Assembly (NCBI GenBank): GCA_023393015.1 | Contig: JAEWMY010000006.1 | Coordinates: forward strand, 22,800-86,799 | Length of the DNA: 64,000 nt | Direction: 5' to 3' | From: Spirochaetota bacterium | GTDB lineage: Bacteria; Spirochaetota; Spirochaetia; Treponematales; Treponemataceae | Shown: positions 17,364-25,136 of the stretch, in pieces | Layout: each line of letters begins with the position of its first letter | Position numbering within the stretch: the stretch's first letter is position 1 | Translations under genes and position numbers: made by a program | Notes under the pieces: generated by a model | The model's input: only the letters and a program-made list of their open reading frames with translations | What the model was told of the DNA's origin: nothing | The model's database searches: none

Positions 17364-17510
17364 GATGTTTCCTCTTTGGCGCGTGATCAAAAGTCAGCGT
17401 ATCTTGACGTTGCTTATAGATAATACAACGGGTTCGCTATTATTTCACGGGGGAACGGACGAAAGTCGGCCGAACGCGTCATGTCACGGACGCTCTTCCG
17501 ACCCGCTTCC

Positions 17511-17540
17511 CCCGCGCGCGATTTGCCATTCGCGCGCGGG
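17511..17540 (-). terminator. GC-rich hairpin after rsgA
   Basis: A perfect ten-base inverted repeat (CCCGCGCGCG and its complement) around a ten-base loop, 14 bases beyond the rsgA stop. No U tract follows, so it may act as a rho-assisted terminator or as a 3'-end stabiliser. Confidence 0.5.
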
Positions 17541-17553
17541 TTCGGGACGTCGC

Positions 17554-18804
17554 CTATCTCCGCTTGTGTTTCAGCTCTTTTTGAAATTTCGATATCTGTT
17601 TCCATTTTCGCTCGTTCTCTTGCCTCGCGCGGTCGTCGTTCCGGCGTTCGACCCAGGCCTGTTCCTTGACGAGCGCGAGATACGAGAGGAAGCGGGCTTC
17701 GTCGAGTTCGCCCGACGCGAGCGCCGCGCGAACGGCGCATCCCGGCTCGTCCGCGTGCGCGCAATCCGAAAAGCGGCAGCGGTCCGCCATCTCCGCGATC
17801 TCCGGGAAGCCGCCGTCCAGTCCCTCGGCCTCGCCCCACACCTTGAGTTCCCGGATTCCGGGGCTGTCGATGAGGAGTATGCCGGAGTCGAGGCGGTAGA
17901 GTCTGCTCGAGGTCGTGGTATGCCGCCCCCTAAGGTCGTCTTCCCGGACGCGTCCCTCGCGCGCGAGGTTCGGCTCGCCTGCCGCTTCGCCGTGCGATTC
18001 GCCGGCTAACTCGCCGTCCGTCGAGACGCGCTCGAGGGCGTTCACGAGGGCCGACTTGCCGACCCCGCTCTTGCCGAGCATGGACGCGGTTTCCCCCGGC
18101 GAGAGGAAGCGCGCGAGGTCCCCGACGCCCTCTCCCGTTTTAGCGCTGAGCGCGACGACGGGAGACCCCGGGGCGTATTCGCTCGCGTCGCGAAGCGCCG
18201 CCTCGCGGTCGGCCTCCGAGGCGAGGTCCGCCTTGTTGAGCACGATACACGGCGAGGCACCCGAGTTCCGGACGACGACGAGCGCGCGCTCGAGAAAGCG
18301 CGGCAGGAAATTCCGCCCGCCGTCGAGGGCGAACACGAGAAAGATGACGTCGACGTTGGCCGCGAGCACCTGCTCGTCGCACCTCGAGCCGGCGCTTCCC
18401 CGGCTCAGCGCGGTGCGGCGGGCAAGCGTCGCGTGGACGCGCGCGGATTCTCTCCCCGGGTCGACGAGCACCCAGTCGCCCGCGACGGGATAGTCGGCCG
18501 GTCCCGCCGCCTCGTGTTCGAATCTCCCGCTGACGCGGACGTTCGCGGACACGCCGACGCGGTCGGTCGCGCCGTTTTCAGCCGCGTCGCTTCGCGGCGG
18601 GACGGTTCCGGCCGGGTGCCGTCCGGAAAAATCGGGACGCACGATTTCATAGAGATGATGCTCGCGCCTCGTGACGCGCGCGGGTACGAGGGGGGCGAGC
18701 TCCGGGCGCTCGTCGAGCAAGCTCGCCCATGAAGCCAAAAAATCGGGTTTCCAGCCCCATGACTCGGGGGCGTAATCGATCGTATTCACTGTGGTAACTC
18801 CCAT
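17554..18804 (-). CDS. rsgA: Ribosome small-subunit-dependent GTPase A
   Basis: This protein of up to 416 residues is a circularly permuted GTPase that acts in late 30S subunit maturation. Motifs come in the permuted order: NKAD (G4), SAKTG (G5), GKSGVGKS (G1), a HTTTSSR region (G2) and DSPG (G3). The C-terminal zinc knuckle CRFSDCAHADEPGCAV follows, and an OB-type region precedes the GTPase domain. A Gly/Glu-rich insert (GELAGESHGEAAGEPNL) sits between G1 and G2. Two starts are possible: ATG 18804 has no ribosome site, whereas GTG 18789 has GGGAG nine bases upstream, so the shorter form (411 residues) may be the true one. Confidence 0.93.
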   Translation of the reverse strand: MGVTTVNTIDYAPESWGWKPDFLASWASLLDERPELAPLVPARVTRREHHLYEIVRPDFSGRHPAGTVPPRSDAAENGATDRVGVSANVRVSGRFEHEAAGPADYPVAGDWVLVDPGRESARVHATLARRTALSRGSAGSRCDEQVLAANVDVIFLVFALDGGRNFLPRFLERALVVVRNSGASPCIVLNKADLASEADREAALRDASEYAPGSPVVALSAKTGEGVGDLARFLSPGETASMLGKSGVGKSALVNALERVSTDGELAGESHGEAAGEPNLAREGRVREDDLRGRHTTTSSRLYRLDSGILLIDSPGIRELKVWGEAEGLDGGFPEIAEMADRCRFSDCAHADEPGCAVRAALASGELDEARFLSYLALVKEQAWVERRNDDRARQENERKWKQISKFQKELKHKRR

Positions 18805-19015
18805 TACGACGAAACAGCTTCGAGACGCGCCGAAAACGGCGCGCCCGGTTCGAGATGCGAATGTTCTGGCTGTGTGTCGACGATGGGTCGCGTGGACGGG
18901 TTCGTGTTGACGAGTCCCCGGCGGGAAGGAATGTCGCGGTCTTCCGGTTCGGAAGCCCCATGAACGGGAGGGCGCCTTCGATTCGCCCGAGGGCGACGCG
19001 ACGCGCGCGAGAAAC

Positions 19016-19057
19016 CTACCTGAACGCCACCGTCGGCGTTAGCGCAATTCCCTTCAT
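19016..19057 (-). CDS. 13-residue leader-like peptide ORF
   Basis: ATG at 19057 preceded by AGGAGGT at the ideal five-base spacing encodes MKGIALTPTVAFR and stops at TAG. The frame sits about 24 bases after the predicted transcription start of the promoter at 19088-19116. It could be a leader peptide governing rsgA, the relic of a degraded gene, or a short functional peptide. There is no run of a single amino acid as in classical attenuators. Confidence 0.4.
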   Translation of the reverse strand: MKGIALTPTVAFR

Positions 19058-19087
19058 GAAAGACCTCCTAGCTCGCAGGATGTATTC

Positions 19088-19116
19088 AGGATACGCCCGC
19101 CCGATTGGAATGTCAA
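19088..19116 (-). promoter_or_regulatory. Near-consensus sigma70 promoter
   Basis: Minus-strand TTGACA (19116-19111), a 17-base spacer and TATCCT (19093-19088). Transcription would begin near 19081 and run through the 13-codon ORF toward rsgA. Confidence 0.78.
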
Positions 19117-19131
19117 GGCGGGGCCGTCTCT

Positions 19132-19845
19132 TTACGTCAGCGGCGGCTTGTCCGCGTTCCGTTGCATGCACGAGGTTTCCGCGAGGAACTTCATTGCCGC
19201 CTTGCCGAGCGGTTTCTTTTTCAACTTCGCGCCTTGAACGATCGTTACGAGGTCTCCCGAGACCTCGATCGCCTGCGAATTGTTGATGGCTCGCAGGGGA
19301 AGGGTCGGACCGTATTCGTCGATGATCCTTTGCGCGGCCTTCTTGAAGGGAAAACACCCGACGTGCGGTACGGTGTAGAACGGTACCGCGCCGAGGCTCG
19401 CGTAGTCCGCGAGGTCCGGGGCCGCCGCCGGATCGTCCATGAGACGCGCGTACTCGATACTCGGCGAGAGTATCATCGACCCCGCGGATTCGCCGACGTA
19501 GGGCTTTCCCGCGCGGATTGCCTCGACGATCATCGAGCCGACGCCGGTTCGCTTGAGCTCGCGCAGGAGATGGAATACGTTTCCACCGGTCACGTAGATG
19601 AAGTCGCTCTCGCGGATCGCACGCGCGGCCGTTTCACGCGCGACGGTCGAGACGTCGAGCTCCTCGACGACGAGCCCGAGCGACTCGAGGGCCTTTTTCC
19701 CCGCGGCGACGTAAAACGTGACCTTCTCCACGGCGCTCGCGGTCGGTATGAAGGCGACCGTCTTGCCCTCGAGGGGTTCCCGAGCGAAATCCGGAAAGGC
19801 GGACGCGACGTCGGCGAACGACGACGAAAGGAATAGTCTTGTCAT
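19132..19845 (-). CDS. PepE-like S51 peptidase, class I glutamine amidotransferase fold
   Basis: This 237-residue cytoplasmic protein has a TGGNVFHLL motif and the nucleophile elbow GESAGSM, where the serine is the S51 (dipeptidase E) nucleophile. Other members cleave Asp-X dipeptides, or act as cyanophycinases when longer. The length matches dipeptidase E, although sequence around the active site is closer to the generic Firmicutes/spirochaete YgaJ-like group. Start 19845 is chosen for its position after GGAGCG; an upstream in-frame start would add 22 basic residues foreign to the family. It is a single gene. Confidence 0.85.
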   Translation of the reverse strand: MTRLFLSSSFADVASAFPDFAREPLEGKTVAFIPTASAVEKVTFYVAAGKKALESLGLVVEELDVSTVARETAARAIRESDFIYVTGGNVFHLLRELKRTGVGSMIVEAIRAGKPYVGESAGSMILSPSIEYARLMDDPAAAPDLADYASLGAVPFYTVPHVGCFPFKKAAQRIIDEYGPTLPLRAINNSQAIEVSGDLVTIVQGAKLKKKPLGKAAMKFLAETSCMQRNADKPPLT

Positions 19846-19942
19846 GTGTTTGCACGCTCCTTGACGAAGTGTCGCGGGCCGACCCGCGCGCTCGTCGTCG
19901 CAGTGTATCACGGCAATTACGACAACGGTATGTCATATTTGG

Positions 19943-20875
19943 TTACGCTTCGGCGATTTTTCGCGCGATTTCCCGCACGCGATCGCGGACGCGTTCGGGG
20001 CTCACGATCGATATCGTGTCGCCGTAGGAGAGGAGATACCGGTACAAACGCTCCTCTTCGGGTTGTACGCATCGGACGACGAGCGCGCCGTCTTCACGGA
20101 CGCCGATTTCCCCCGAGGCGTGACGTTCCTCCACCATCGCGCGCGCAGCCGGTTTCGCGACGAATACCACCTCGATGAGTCGGTCGTTGTCGAAGGTCGG
20201 TCGATCGAGGAGGAATTGCCGGTATGTCTTGTCCCTCCGGCGGAATCGCGCGGCCTCGACGCGAGGGTCCCGTATCCTTCCCAACCGAAAGAGTCGGAAA
20301 TCCTCCCTGAGGCGACAAAAGGCGAACAGGTACCATGCTCCCCATTGCAGGACGAGCGTCATCGGCTCGACCGTGCGTTCGGTCGGCTCTTCCCTGTGTC
20401 CGGTATAGCGGAACGTGACGGGGTTTCGCCGGGTGATAGCGCTCTCGAACAGGGCGATTTTCTCCGACAGCGCCGAATCCTTTCCCGCGGTCAGGGAGTA
20501 GTCGATGCAGAAGACGTTTTCGCGCTCGACCGCCGCCTCGCGGAGCGAGCGCGGAAGGAGGCTCCGCACGCGGGCCAGGGAATCCGAAAACCTGCTGTCG
20601 CCGAAGGCGCTCTCGGCCCCGCGCAGGGCTGTCAGGAGGTTCAAAAAATCGTCGTTCGAAAAAAGTCCGTTGCGGATCTTGTAGTCGGGGACGATGCCGT
20701 ATCCGCCCGACTTTCCCGTCTGCGCGTAGACCGGAATACCCGCAAGGTTGAGCGAATCCATGTCGCGCTGAATGGTGCGTACGGATACGGAAAACCTGTC
20801 CGCCAACTCCCGCGCCGGAACCATTTCCCGGTCGAGCAATATGACGACGATGGCGAGCAGCCGGTCAATTCGCAT
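19943..20875 (-). CDS. YafY-type WYL-domain transcriptional regulator
   Basis: This 310-residue protein has an N-terminal HTH_11 (SVSVRTIQRDMDSL), a linker with TGKSGGYGI, and a WYL domain containing LQWGAWYLFAFCRLREDFRLFRLGRI, then a WCX extension. WYL domains are thought to sense ligands or nucleic acid and often control stress or defence genes. The hemerythrin gene is divergent, so that gene and regulator may share control. The ATG at 20875 has AAAGGA upstream. An extended -10 (TGGTATACT) about 50 bases upstream is its likely promoter. Confidence 0.9.
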   Translation of the reverse strand: MRIDRLLAIVVILLDREMVPARELADRFSVSVRTIQRDMDSLNLAGIPVYAQTGKSGGYGIVPDYKIRNGLFSNDDFLNLLTALRGAESAFGDSRFSDSLARVRSLLPRSLREAAVERENVFCIDYSLTAGKDSALSEKIALFESAITRRNPVTFRYTGHREEPTERTVEPMTLVLQWGAWYLFAFCRLREDFRLFRLGRIRDPRVEAARFRRRDKTYRQFLLDRPTFDNDRLIEVVFVAKPAARAMVEERHASGEIGVREDGALVVRCVQPEEERLYRYLLSYGDTISIVSPERVRDRVREIARKIAEA

Positions 20876-20924
20876 GTCCGTCGTTCCTTTGTTTTTCGGT
20901 CGGAAGATAAGTCATTGGACCGTG

Positions 20925-20933
20925 AGTATACCA
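20925..20933 (-). promoter_or_regulatory. Extended -10 promoter of the WYL regulator
   Basis: Minus-strand TGGTATACT, the TG-n-TATACT extended -10 form, without a recognisable -35. The same nine-base sequence occurs at 42305-42313 upstream of another gene. Confidence 0.55.
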
Positions 20934-21014
20934 CGAACGCGAAATGTCGCGCGCGTTGCAAAAGCGACGGACTGTTTCCGAAGCGCGGTGTATGTTACGG
21001 TAAAGGAAGTATAT

Positions 21015-21485
21015 ATGAACGTACACCTGATACGCGATTTGAACGCCGAGCACTCGATCCTCATGGCGACGCTCGAGGCGATACGCGCGCGGGGAGCGCT
21101 CGACGGGGAAACGCGCGTCCTCCTCGCGCGGGCGCGGGCGGCCCTCGTGGCGCATCTCGACAAGGAAGAGCGCGAGTTCTACCCGGTGATGCGGGCGGCG
21201 GCGGAAGATAACGAAGTACTTCGGGATACCCTGCGGGTAATGGGCCAGGAGATGGACGCCATCGCCGCGAGCGCCCTTCAGGCGATCGATTCGTGGATCG
21301 ACGGAGTGAGCGGAACGGGCGGAGTGAGCGGAACTGACGGCGCGGATAACGCGGACTCCGCGTCCTTTTCCGAGTCGTTCGACGCCTTCGTCTCCCTGTT
21401 GACTGACCGCATCCAGCGGGAAGAGCGCTCCCTGTACGCGAGGTACCTCAAGCTCGCCGCGCGCGCGGTCGCGCGATCAGGATAG
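21015..21485 (+). CDS. Hemerythrin-like HHE domain protein
   Basis: This 156-residue protein has the HHE four-helix pattern: H in LNAEHSILM, H with E in LVAHLDKEEREFYP, and a C-terminal helix with QREERSLY. The ligand set for a di-iron centre is incomplete at the last helix (E instead of H in the RIQREERSLY stretch), so metal binding is uncertain. A Gly/Ser/Asp-rich hinge (SGTGGVSGTDGADNAD) made of an imperfect 18-base duplication joins helices three and four. Related proteins handle oxygen, NO or iron-sulfur repair. AAAGGA precedes ATG 21015. Confidence 0.72.
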   Translation: MNVHLIRDLNAEHSILMATLEAIRARGALDGETRVLLARARAALVAHLDKEEREFYPVMRAAAEDNEVLRDTLRVMGQEMDAIAASALQAIDSWIDGVSGTGGVSGTDGADNADSASFSESFDAFVSLLTDRIQREERSLYARYLKLAARAVARSG

Positions 21486-21508
21486 GGACAGCCCCCGGGG
21501 TTTTCGAG

Positions 21509-21537
21509 TTGACTCTCCGCGCGGATCGTCCTAGACT
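21509..21537 (+). promoter_or_regulatory. Promoter abutting the first MFS gene
   Basis: TTGACT (21509-21514), 17 bases, TAGACT (21532-21537). The ATG at 21546 is eight bases after the -10, predicting a transcript that starts at or within one or two bases of the start codon. Confidence 0.65.
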
Positions 21538-21545
21538 TCGGCTCC

Positions 21546-22775
21546 ATGAACCGTATCGAAAAAACGACGATCGAAAAAACGACCCCGGAACTGAAACTGT
21601 ACCTCGCGGCCCTCGCCCTGACGGCGCTTGCCCTCAGCTTCACCTCGGACCCGATATCCAACTATTTCAAGGACGCCTATAACGCGACGGCCTACCAACG
21701 AGGGCTTATCGAGTTCCCCCGCGAATTGCCGGGAGTGCTGACGACCTTCGTGATCGCGCTCCTCGCGGGCTTCAGCGACATCCGCATCGCGGTCATCGCC
21801 CAGGGCCTCGGCATCGTCGGTATAACCGTCCTCGGGCTCTCGACGCCGACGTTCTCCGTCATGCTCGTCTTTATCTTCGTGAACTCGCTCGGTCAGCACC
21901 TCTTCATGCCCCTGCAGGACTCCATCGGGATGAACCTCGTGAGGAAGGGCAAGCTCGGCACACGCATGGGCCAGTTCAAGGGTGTGACCACGGCCTTCCA
22001 GATGATCGGCGCCCTCGTCGTGTTCACGGGCTTCCGCCTCGGCCTTTTCAGCTTTACCTCGCGCGTGAAGTGGCCCTTCGTCGTCGGGGCGGCGCTTCTC
22101 ACGTGCGTCGCCGTCGTCCTCGTCGCGCTCGACCGGATGCTCAAGAACGAGCGGGTCGTCCACGAGCGGACTCGCTTCGTCCTGCGGAAGGAGTACTCGC
22201 TTTACTACGTACTCGTCGTCATGTTCGGGGTGCAAAAGCAGATCATGCTCGTGTACGGCCCCTGGGTCATCATCGACATCCTCGGGAAGGGCGCCGACAC
22301 GATCGCCCTGCTCGGCATATTCGGCGCCTTTCTCGGTATCTTTTTCATCCCCGCCCTCGGGCGCTGGCTCGACCGCTTCGGGATCAAGACGATGCTCTAC
22401 GCCGACGCGCTCTCGTTCATCGGCGTGTACGTGCTGTACGGGCTCGTTTCCGGCGGATACGTCTCGGGCTCCCTCGCGACGACCGGCTGGCCCGTCGTCC
22501 TCGCGTACGCCGTCTTCGTCTTCGACCGCATGTCCACGCAGATGGGATTGATCCGTACCGTGTACCTCCGCACCATAGCGGTACATCCCGCCGACGTCAC
22601 GGCGACGCTCTCGCTCGGCCTTTCCCTCGACCACGTCGTCTCCATTACGTGCGCCTTCGCCGGGGGGATCGTCTGGACCGTCGCCGGACCCCAGTGGCTC
22701 TTTTACCTCGCCGCGGCCCTTTCTCTCGTGAACCTCTGGGTCGCGATCCGGGTGAAACTGCCCGAAGGCGCCTGA
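21546..22775 (+). CDS. MFS transporter
   Basis: This 409-residue protein has twelve predicted membrane helices and a major-facilitator layout, with charged cytosolic loops between helices 2-3 (LAGFSDIRIAV) and 8-9 (RWLDRFGIKTML). The substrate is unknown; the sequence gives no strong drug-efflux or sugar signature. There is no Shine-Dalgarno sequence, and a TTGACT/TAGACT promoter ends eight bases before the ATG, indicating a leaderless message. It is followed by a second MFS gene with an equivalent arrangement of its own, so the pair are two transcription units, not an operon. Confidence 0.85.
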   Translation: MNRIEKTTIEKTTPELKLYLAALALTALALSFTSDPISNYFKDAYNATAYQRGLIEFPRELPGVLTTFVIALLAGFSDIRIAVIAQGLGIVGITVLGLSTPTFSVMLVFIFVNSLGQHLFMPLQDSIGMNLVRKGKLGTRMGQFKGVTTAFQMIGALVVFTGFRLGLFSFTSRVKWPFVVGAALLTCVAVVLVALDRMLKNERVVHERTRFVLRKEYSLYYVLVVMFGVQKQIMLVYGPWVIIDILGKGADTIALLGIFGAFLGIFFIPALGRWLDRFGIKTMLYADALSFIGVYVLYGLVSGGYVSGSLATTGWPVVLAYAVFVFDRMSTQMGLIRTVYLRTIAVHPADVTATLSLGLSLDHVVSITCAFAGGIVWTVAGPQWLFYLAAALSLVNLWVAIRVKLPEGA

Positions 22776-22806
22776 CGGACGAAGGGTTCCGGCCGCGCGA
22801 TACCGT

Positions 22807-22835
22807 TTGACTCCGTATTTCCGGCGCGGTATCTT
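22807..22835 (+). promoter_or_regulatory. Promoter abutting the second MFS gene
   Basis: TTGACT (22807-22812), 17 bases, TATCTT (22830-22835), with the ATG at 22843 seven bases later. It has the same -35 and spacing as the promoter of the preceding MFS gene. Confidence 0.7.
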
Positions 22836-22842
22836 GAACGGC

Positions 22843-24201
22843 ATGAAAGGCTGGAAGGCCAGAACGGCCCTGTTTCTCGCGGGGCAGACGGTGTCCCTCT
22901 TCGGGTCGTCGCTCGTGCAATACGCGATCATGTGGCACCTCACGCTCGAAACCCGTTCGGGTTCGGTGATGACCGGCTACATCATCGCGGGATTCCTGCC
23001 GTCGATACTCCTCGCGCCCTTCGCGGGCGTCTGGGCCGACCGCTATGACCGGAAGCGGCTCATCGCCCTCGCGGACGGATTCATAGCCGTCGTGAGCCTC
23101 GCCGCCGCATTCTTCCTGCGCTCGGGCGTTGCCGCGCTTCCCCTCTTCTTCGCGGTCGCGGCCCTCCGGTCGCTCGGCTCGGCCGTGCATCAACCCGCCG
23201 TCGGCGCCTTTTTGCCCCGCATCGTTCCCCGCGAGGAGCTCATGCGCGTCAACGGCATAAACGGCGGCATCCAGAGCGCCCTCATGCTCGTCTCTCCGGT
23301 CGCCGCTGGAGTGCTCCTCGCGGTTGCCGACGTTCCCTCGATATTCCTCATCGACGTCGCGACGGCGGCCCTCGCCATCGCCATCCTGCTCGCCTTCGTC
23401 CGCGAGCGGTCCGCCGCCACCGAAAGCCCGACGTCGGCCGGCGTTACCGCCGCCGCTGAAGGCTCGTCGTCGGCCGGTGCCGCCGCCACCGAAAGCCCGA
23501 CGTCGGCCGGCGTTACCGCCGCCGCTGAAGGCTCGTCTCCCGCGGAAACGACTTCCGACGCCGCGACCGGTCATTTCCGCGAAATACTCGACGGCCTCGC
23601 GTACATCAGGGGTCACCGCTATCTCATGTCGTTTTTCCGCTACATGGGCGCGCTTTTCTTTCTCGTGTCGCCCGCGGCCTTCCTTACCACCGTGCAGACG
23701 GCCCGCTCGTTCGGCGGCGAGGTGTGGCGTCTCACCGCGCTCGAGATCGTCTTTTCCGTCGGGATGATGGCGGGAGGCGCCGCCATCGCCGCATGGGGCG
23801 GCTTCGAAAACCGGATGCGCACGATCAGGCTCGGGAACCTCGTCATGGCCGTTTGCACGCTCGGCCTCGCGGCGAGCCCGCTCTTGCCCGCGCCCGCGGG
23901 CTTCGCCGCCTATCTCGCGTTCATGGGCGCGTTCGGCATCGCCATCCCGCTCCTGAACACGCCCTCGACCGTGCTCCTGCAGGAACACGTCGAGGATGCC
24001 TACCTCGGACGCGCCTTCGCCGTGTTCACGATGGTGTCGAGCTCCCTCATGCCGGTCGCCATGCTCGTTTTCGGGCCCGTCGCCGACATCGTCAGCGTCG
24101 AACTCGTGCTCGCCGTCTCCGGCTCGCTCCTCCTCGTCCTCGGCCTTACCGCGCTCACGCACAAGCGGCTCATGGAGGCGGGCGAGCCGGTGGCGCGGTG
24201 A
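22843..24201 (+). CDS. MFS transporter, MefA/macrolide-efflux-like
   Basis: This 452-residue protein belongs to the MFS_3 / MefE-like group: LFLAGQTVSLFGSSLVQYAIMWHLT at the N-terminus, ADRYDRKRLIALAD in the first cytosolic loop and PAVGAFLPRIVPREELMRVNGINGG in the next. Such proteins export macrolides or unknown hydrophobic compounds. The central cytosolic loop has been expanded by a 69-base exact tandem duplication (AATESPTSAGVTAAAEGSS twice). The start is placed at 22843; the same frame is open further upstream, but that DNA is the promoter. No Shine-Dalgarno sequence is present, so the mRNA is predicted to be leaderless. Confidence 0.87.
   Translation: MKGWKARTALFLAGQTVSLFGSSLVQYAIMWHLTLETRSGSVMTGYIIAGFLPSILLAPFAGVWADRYDRKRLIALADGFIAVVSLAAAFFLRSGVAALPLFFAVAALRSLGSAVHQPAVGAFLPRIVPREELMRVNGINGGIQSALMLVSPVAAGVLLAVADVPSIFLIDVATAALAIAILLAFVRERSAATESPTSAGVTAAAEGSSSAGAAATESPTSAGVTAAAEGSSPAETTSDAATGHFREILDGLAYIRGHRYLMSFFRYMGALFFLVSPAAFLTTVQTARSFGGEVWRLTALEIVFSVGMMAGGAAIAAWGGFENRMRTIRLGNLVMAVCTLGLAASPLLPAPAGFAAYLAFMGAFGIAIPLLNTPSTVLLQEHVEDAYLGRAFAVFTMVSSSLMPVAMLVFGPVADIVSVELVLAVSGSLLLVLGLTALTHKRLMEAGEPVAR
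23413..23537 (+). repeat. 69-bp tandem duplication inside an MFS gene
   Basis: A 69-base unit (23 codons) beginning GCCGCCACCGAAAGC occurs at 23413 and again at 23482. The second copy is identical for about 55 bases before diverging. The perfect nucleotide identity suggests a recent duplication in a permissive linker. Confidence 0.9.
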
Positions 24202-24216
24202 GGCGAAAGGAGTTGG

Positions 24217-25128
24217 TTACTCCCGCGAGGGAAGACCGAACTCGCCGTTCGCGAAGGGTTCCAGTATGTCTTTCCTGATGATATCGGCGAATTTCTCGGC
24301 TCCGTAAACGTTAAGATGGTCCTGGTCTTTAAAAAGATTTGGCTGCCCATCGAATGTATGCGTATAGTCGAGAACGGGAACGCCGTGCTTTGCGAATACT
24401 TCGTCGGCCCCGTAGGAAAGGGGCTCTACGATGATAGAGTACTCTTCTGTCAGGGGGTATTTTATGCCAACTGCGGTAATGCCCCGTTCGGCGCAGAGCG
24501 AAAGTATGTCGTTAAGGGCCGTATCGTTGCGCACCGAGGTTTCCGTACCGGGGAATTGTTGTTTCGACCGTTTGCTCGTTTTGGTAAAGCGTATCTCCCC
24601 GGTAAAGTCAGACCATTTCGTGCGTTCTCTATCGGAGCGAGCTACTTTTCCGCGAAATAGAGACTTAATGCGGGAGCGGATGACATCGCGTACCTTTGGG
24701 TTAAGGAGAACGAAATAACGGGCGACGAATCTTCTCTCGAACCACTCAATGGGATTTCCGAAGGTGGTCGGGGTAGAGAAGAACACGGAGCGATCCGCGT
24801 TGTTATTGTCCTCACGATACAGGGAAAGGGTATGGTCGTCCGCTGATATGATGAGAAGTCTCGCGGAAGATCGTTTCGCGAGGAAGCTCGCCTTCAGGAG
24901 CATATCCTCATACGAGTCGCTTTCCTCACCGAGATTATACGCCCCGATTGGTTCAAGGAAGTCAATCAAAGCGGCGGCATGGGAGTCGCCGAGCAGATAT
25001 GCTTCGTAGTCCAGGCTTATCGCCTCGTAGGAGCGGAAATAGGCATTATTGGCGAAGACGAGAAGGCCCGCGTTTACCATAAGGAGGATCGCGGCGAAAA
25101 CGGCCCCATGCGCGATAAAACGTCTCAT
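24217..25128 (-). CDS. SGNH-type hydrolase partner of MBOAT acyltransferase
   Basis: This 303-residue protein has an N-terminal membrane anchor (about residues 7-27), a GDSHAAALID block with the nucleophilic serine, and DQDHLNVYGAEKFA near the C-terminus that supplies the catalytic Asp/His pair. The domain order matches DltD/AlgJ-like periplasmic proteins that cooperate with a MBOAT protein in O-acylation of cell-surface polymers. It starts nine bases after the MBOAT stop with GGGGGC as ribosome site. Given the adjacent rhamnose and glycosyltransferase genes, its acceptor is probably a surface glycan (inference). Confidence 0.8.
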   Translation of the reverse strand: MRRFIAHGAVFAAILLMVNAGLLVFANNAYFRSYEAISLDYEAYLLGDSHAAALIDFLEPIGAYNLGEESDSYEDMLLKASFLAKRSSARLLIISADDHTLSLYREDNNNADRSVFFSTPTTFGNPIEWFERRFVARYFVLLNPKVRDVIRSRIKSLFRGKVARSDRERTKWSDFTGEIRFTKTSKRSKQQFPGTETSVRNDTALNDILSLCAERGITAVGIKYPLTEEYSIIVEPLSYGADEVFAKHGVPVLDYTHTFDGQPNLFKDQDHLNVYGAEKFADIIRKDILEPFANGEFGLPSRE

Positions 25129-25136
25129 GCCGCCCC

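Larger units (their letters stand above)
18805..19131. other. rsgA upstream region with consensus promoter
   Basis: The 327 bases between the PepE-like gene and rsgA contain a near-consensus minus-strand promoter and a 13-codon reading frame with a strong ribosome site (both listed separately), then about 210 bases without a convincing gene. This remainder may be an unusually long rsgA leader. A GCGCCG..CGGCGC hairpin lies near 18835-18850. Confidence 0.5.

Noticed and set aside
11400..17423. A 2007-codon open frame on the plus strand
   Set aside because: It is the complement of the alpha-2-macroglobulin gene; its translation is Arg/Glu/Val-rich with no motif, while the minus strand has full domain structure and a thioester.
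18647..19357. Longer open frames around rsgA and the 13-codon ORF on the minus strand
   Set aside because: They cross the near-consensus promoter and the PepE-like gene and encode no recognisable domain; only the 13-codon frame has a ribosome site.
23413..23537. Repeats considered as a CRISPR or MITE
   Set aside because: Only two abutting copies, in frame within an MFS gene, and no spacers.
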